This document shows, piece by piece, positions 60,884-64,000 of a stretch of 64,000 nt of DNA. This DNA is from an uncultured Aquimarina sp. Lineage in GTDB: Bacteria > Bacteroidota > Bacteroidia > Flavobacteriales > Flavobacteriaceae. The stretch lies in the NCBI GenBank assembly GCA_947498935.1, contig CANMMM010000010.1, positions 62,001 through 126,000 of the forward strand, in the 5' to 3' direction. A model generated the notes under the pieces. It saw only the letters and a program-made list of their open reading frames with translations, was not told the origin of the DNA and ran no database searches. A program made the translations under genes and the position numbers. How positions within the stretch are numbered: the stretch's first letter is position 1; each line of letters starts with the position of its first letter.

Positions 60884-60920
60884 CAATTTGTCGAAAAAAG
60901 TTTCTTTTTTCGACAAATTG
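60884..60920. other. 16-bp perfect inverted repeat near the sigma gene
   Basis: CAATTTGTCGAAAAAA and its exact complement TTTTTTCGACAAATTG enclose a 5-nt loop (GTTTC). It is 54 bases upstream of the sigma start, within the gap shared with the divergent SDR gene. It could be an operator, an RNA leader hairpin or a bidirectional terminator. Confidence 0.85.
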
Positions 60921-61264
60921 CAGCATACAAAAATAACAATTTTTTGTTGTTCAATTATTGCTTATCTCTTGAATTATATAGCACTAAGCTTTATTTTATG
61001 TATCAATAGCTCCCTGATTTTAAATCGTATGGAATTATAAAAAAATAAAATCACGTCGCACTACCTTTTTTATACCCTTAAGAAGAATATTTCATTCTTT
61101 CTTTTCTAGAAACTTCCTTGCTAGCACATCTACTATAAACTAGTGAAAAACACCAATTGTTGCACGAACAACTATCTATTACTAGCAAACTGATCTTTTA
61201 AATCCCGTATTTAAAATGAGAATAACGTATAATTGTTTACATTCGTATCCATTACATTTATATC
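60921..61264. other. Gap between sigma and SDR genes
   Basis: 344 AT-rich bases without a convincing gene. The end (TTTACATTCG near 61237) may hold the SDR promoter. Confidence 0.55.
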
Positions 61265-62275
61265 ATGATTTTAGTTACTGGAGCCACGGGACTCGTAGGT
61301 AGTCATTTATTATTACAACTCGTACAGGAAGAGCAACCTATACGAGCACTATACAGAACTGACGCTAAAAAAAAATATGTCCAGCAGCTTTTTACTGCTT
61401 TATTACCCAATAGCCCTACTGCTTTCGATCGCATCGAATGGGTACAAGCTACAGTAAATGATATTCCTGCATTGACCAGCGCTTTTGATAAGGTAACGCA
61501 TGTATACCATTGTGCTGCTATGATTTCATTCGAGCCATACGAGCATAAACTAATTAGAAAAACAAATATCGAAGGTACGGCTAATATTGTAAACCTGTGT
61601 CTAACGCATCATGTAGAGAAATTATGCCATGTAAGTTCTATTTCAGCGATCGATGAGGCTATAGAAAAAAAAGTGATCGACGAGACCAATGAGTGGAATC
61701 CCGAAACCACACACTCTGTATATGCGATTTCTAAATATGGTGCAGAAATGGAAGTGTGGCGAGGCACACAAGAAGGACTAAACGCTGTGATTGTAAATCC
61801 TGGAATTATTATAGGTAGTGGCTTTTTTGAATCGGGGAGTGGTTTTATGTTTAAAAAAATGTATCAAGGCATGCGATTTTATACCACAGGTAGTAGTGGA
61901 TATGTAGGCATCAAGGATGTGATCCAAATTATGACTGCGTTGATGAGCAGCACTATCGTAAACGAACGTTTTATCGTCGTTTCAGAAAACATGAGCTACC
62001 AACAATCACTTAGTAAAATTGCCCGCCAGTTAGGCAAAAAAGCGCCTTCTTATAAAATAACTCCTATGGCTATGAAAACGGTATATTACCTACAATGGTT
62101 TCGATACCAATTATTCGGCACCAAACGCACGATCGTACGTGCTTCTATAAAAAGTGCTTTTAGCACCCATAGTTATGAAAACCAAAAGGTACGAAAAGCA
62201 CTAAATTATGATTTTATGCCTATTGATCAAGCTATTGCCGAGACGGCTTCTTTTTTCTTGCAGCAGCATTCTTAG
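61265..62275 (+). CDS. NAD-dependent epimerase/dehydratase (extended SDR)
   Basis: 336 residues. Glycine-rich cofactor loop MILVTGATGLVGSHLLLQLV (1-20), SSISAIDE in the Ser position and YAISKYGAEMEVW with the catalytic Tyr-x-x-x-Lys. It belongs to the extended SDR family acting on sugars, sterols or flavonoids; the substrate is not readable. It is a single gene whose 3' end overlaps the convergent DUF4296 gene by 44 bases. Confidence 0.92.
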   Translation: MILVTGATGLVGSHLLLQLVQEEQPIRALYRTDAKKKYVQQLFTALLPNSPTAFDRIEWVQATVNDIPALTSAFDKVTHVYHCAAMISFEPYEHKLIRKTNIEGTANIVNLCLTHHVEKLCHVSSISAIDEAIEKKVIDETNEWNPETTHSVYAISKYGAEMEVWRGTQEGLNAVIVNPGIIIGSGFFESGSGFMFKKMYQGMRFYTTGSSGYVGIKDVIQIMTALMSSTIVNERFIVVSENMSYQQSLSKIARQLGKKAPSYKITPMAMKTVYYLQWFRYQLFGTKRTIVRASIKSAFSTHSYENQKVRKALNYDFMPIDQAIAETASFFLQQHS

Positions 62276-62768
62276 TCAGTTTATCACTTATCGACTGTAG
62301 CTTTTCTGCTGCTGTAATAGTTTTTTTTTCCTCTTTAGCTACCGACAGCGTATCCTCTTTAGCGAGTTTGATTTTAGCCTTTGCAATAGAATCTTCTACT
62401 CTTTTTAAAGAATCCTCTTGTTTCTTTAGCTTTTCATAAGTATCCTTTGATGCCTTTAGATTCTGTTTCACCTTATCGAATACTTTTTTATACGTATCCA
62501 TCTGGCTCACATACCATCGATTGTTCTCTGCAAATACCAAACTATCAATCTCATATTTTTCTAAAATATACTTTTCGGGATTGATCTTATGTTTATCAAA
62601 GTTTTTCTTGAACGAACTTTTCGCTGCCTTTACAAATGCTATATCAGTAAGGATCGTTACCATCTGTTCTTCGGTGATAAAATTCTCTGGCTTTTCGGGA
62701 GTTTCTAGGCTTTGGCAAGCTACTGCTCCCAATAAGACCCCCCAAAAAAATAGCTTACGGATCATCAT
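62232..62768 (-). CDS. DUF4296 lipoprotein
   Basis: 178 residues. Lipobox VACQ (Cys19) after a signal peptide ([15 protein letters not shown]), followed by the DUF4296 motif [20 protein letters not shown]. The C-terminal half is a highly charged helix ([20 protein letters not shown]). It overlaps the dihydroorotase stop by 4 bases, a gene pair typical of Flavobacteriia. Function unknown. The 3' end overlaps the convergent SDR gene. Confidence 0.93.
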   Translation of the reverse strand: MMIRKLFFWGVLLGAVACQSLETPEKPENFITEEQMVTILTDIAFVKAAKSSFKKNFDKHKINPEKYILEKYEIDSLVFAENNRWYVSQMDTYKKVFDKVKQNLKASKDTYEKLKKQEDSLKRVEDSIAKAKIKLAKEDTLSVAKEEKKTITAAEKLQSISDKLTKNAAARKKKPSRQ

Positions 62769-64000
62769 CGGTCAAAAGTTAATCGTTGTGCATTCTTTAC
62801 ATCATAAAACTTAAAGTTCTTATACACTAAGCTTCCATTCACAAACGTATGCGTGATTCTAGAAGTAAATGTAGTACCCTCAAACGGAGACCAACCACAC
62901 TTATAGGCGATATTGTCTTTGTTTACGGTCCAAGGTGCATTGAGATCTACCAACACTGCATCAGCATGATATCCTTCTTTGATATATCCTCGTTTTTCTA
63001 CTTGGAATAGAATTGCAGGATTATGACACATTTTTTCTACAATCTTCTCTAATGAAATTTGCTCTCTGTGATAAAACTCCAACATCGCTGGTAAGGCATG
63101 CTGCACTAATGGCCCACCAGAAGGAGCTTTGGTGTACACATTGTCCTTTTCTTCTTTGGTATGTGGTGCATGATCCGTAGCAATCACATCTAATTTATCA
63201 TTCAGCAAAGCCTTAAACAAAGCATCTCTATCCTTCGCTGTTTTTACTGCTGGATTCCATTTGATCAATGTTCCTTTCTCCTTATAATCTTCATCAGAAA
63301 ACCATAAATGATGAATACACACTTCTGCCGTTATCTTCTTATCCTTTAACGGAATTTTATTGGTAAACAATTCCAATTCCTTGGCAGTCGATAAATGGAA
63401 TACATGCAATCTAGCTCCTGTTTTTTTGGCTAGTGCTACCGCTCTAGAAGAAGACAAATAACACGCCTCTTCATTCCGGATGACTGGGTGCATTTCTATA
63501 GGAATATCATCTCCATATTGTACTTTATAAGTAGCCGTATTATTTCTAATTGTACTTTCATCCTCGCAATGTACCGCTATCAGAAGATCTGTAGATGCAA
63601 ATATTTTTTCTAATACCTCTGGATTATCCACCAACATATTCCCTGTAGACGAACCTAAAAACAATTTTAATGCCGCCACTTTTTTAGGATCTACTTTCAG
63701 AATTTCTTCTAAGTTATCATTGGTTCCCCCGAACATAAACGAATAGTTGGCATAACTCGTTTTAGCAGCAATTTCGAATTTTTCTTCTAATTTTTCGATG
63801 GTGGTCGTTTGCGGATTGGTGTTGGGCATCTCTATAAAAGAAGTAATCCCTCCTGCTATTGCAGCTCTAGATTCCGTTTCGATCGTAGCTTTATGTGTCA
63901 ATCCTGGCTCTCTAAAATGTACCTGATCATCGATTACTCCTGGTAATAAATACTTACCTTCTGCATCAAATACATTTACATTAGGAGACTTTGCACTAAT
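62765..64000 (-). CDS. pyrC: Dihydroorotase, 5' end beyond the window
   Basis: 412 residues are visible and the frame continues past base 64000, so the start is missing. Metal-site region [14 protein letters not shown] differs from the classical DxHxH by Gln at the first His, while AHC (VHCEDES), HVFHLS and [13 protein letters not shown] motifs carry the other ligands. It closes carbamoyl-aspartate to dihydroorotate in pyrimidine synthesis. It overlaps the DUF4296 gene by 4 bases. Confidence 0.93.
   Translation of the reverse strand: MSAKSPNVNVFDAEGKYLLPGVIDDQVHFREPGLTHKATIETESRAAIAGGITSFIEMPNTNPQTTTIEKLEEKFEIAAKTSYANYSFMFGGTNDNLEEILKVDPKKVAALKLFLGSSTGNMLVDNPEVLEKIFASTDLLIAVHCEDESTIRNNTATYKVQYGDDIPIEMHPVIRNEEACYLSSSRAVALAKKTGARLHVFHLSTAKELELFTNKIPLKDKKITAEVCIHHLWFSDEDYKEKGTLIKWNPAVKTAKDRDALFKALLNDKLDVIATDHAPHTKEEKDNVYTKAPSGGPLVQHALPAMLEFYHREQISLEKIVEKMCHNPAILFQVEKRGYIKEGYHADAVLVDLNAPWTVNKDNIAYKCGWSPFEGTTFTSRITHTFVNGSLVYKNFKFYDVKNAQRLTFDR

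Overview
The window comes from a low-GC member of the Bacteroidota, most likely a marine-type Flavobacteriaceae. The support is: type IX secretion sorting tails, two TonB-dependent receptors with carboxypeptidase-regulatory-like N-terminal domains, a DUF4296 lipoprotein, a PiT transporter with a PhoU-like tail, starts preceded by A-rich sequence rather than Shine-Dalgarno motifs, and a promoter matching the Bacteroidota TTG / TAnnTTTG pattern. No tRNA, rRNA, CRISPR array, integrase or transposase gene was seen.

Region 1 (1-13.2 kb) is accessory. A TPR histidine kinase and a NarL-type regulator precede an eight-gene, same-strand cassette (3.4-10.5 kb): a gasdermin-like candidate, a caspase-like protease, a small membrane protein, a TIR-domain protein, another small membrane protein, a coiled-coil membrane protein, a periplasmic vWA-like protein, and a voltage-sensor channel with an RCK domain but no recognisable K+ selectivity filter. 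The cassette lies between oppositely oriented copies of a dispersed palindromic repeat. Its parts are those of abortive-infection or cell-death immunity, and it is the best candidate here for an undescribed system. Small secreted or cytoplasmic genes follow (YegP-like, DUF4236, Excalibur). The first cassette gene, the YegP-like gene and a later jacalin-like lipoprotein share a palindromic operator.

Region 2 (13.2-29.9 kb) is a cobalamin locus. On the plus strand are a ChlI/ChlD-type fusion, CobB and CobN. On the minus strand are two gene groups: one led by a clear cobalamin riboswitch (2Fe-2S protein, SDR, SUMT, CbiX, HIT), and one with CobQ, an aminotransferase, CbiB and a P-loop NTPase.

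Region 3 (30-41 kb) is housekeeping: LpxH-like phosphoesterase, Nfu, Mrp, an alkyltransferase-like protein, LysE, TrmB, a glycosyltransferase, then a PhoR/PhoB-like pair and PiT-PhoU. The upstream regions of phoB, PiT, a MORN-type gene and the first TonB receptor carry TAACAT direct repeats with 11-bp spacing, a probable Pho box.

Region 4 (41.7-53.6 kb) holds two tandem TonB receptor plus beta-helix lipoprotein pairs and two T9SS cargo proteins. Region 5 (53.8-64 kb) has a LuxE-like/transglutaminase-like/DUF350 operon, a YHS protein, TyrS, an ECF sigma factor with its membrane TPR partner, an SDR, a DUF4296 lipoprotein and the 3' part of dihydroorotase.

Three dispersed repeat families were found by eye: seven copies of a ~90-100 bp palindromic repeat with covarying central stems; a MITE-like element with about 20-bp inverted ends, in full, deleted and remnant forms; and a terminator module repeated around the YHS gene.
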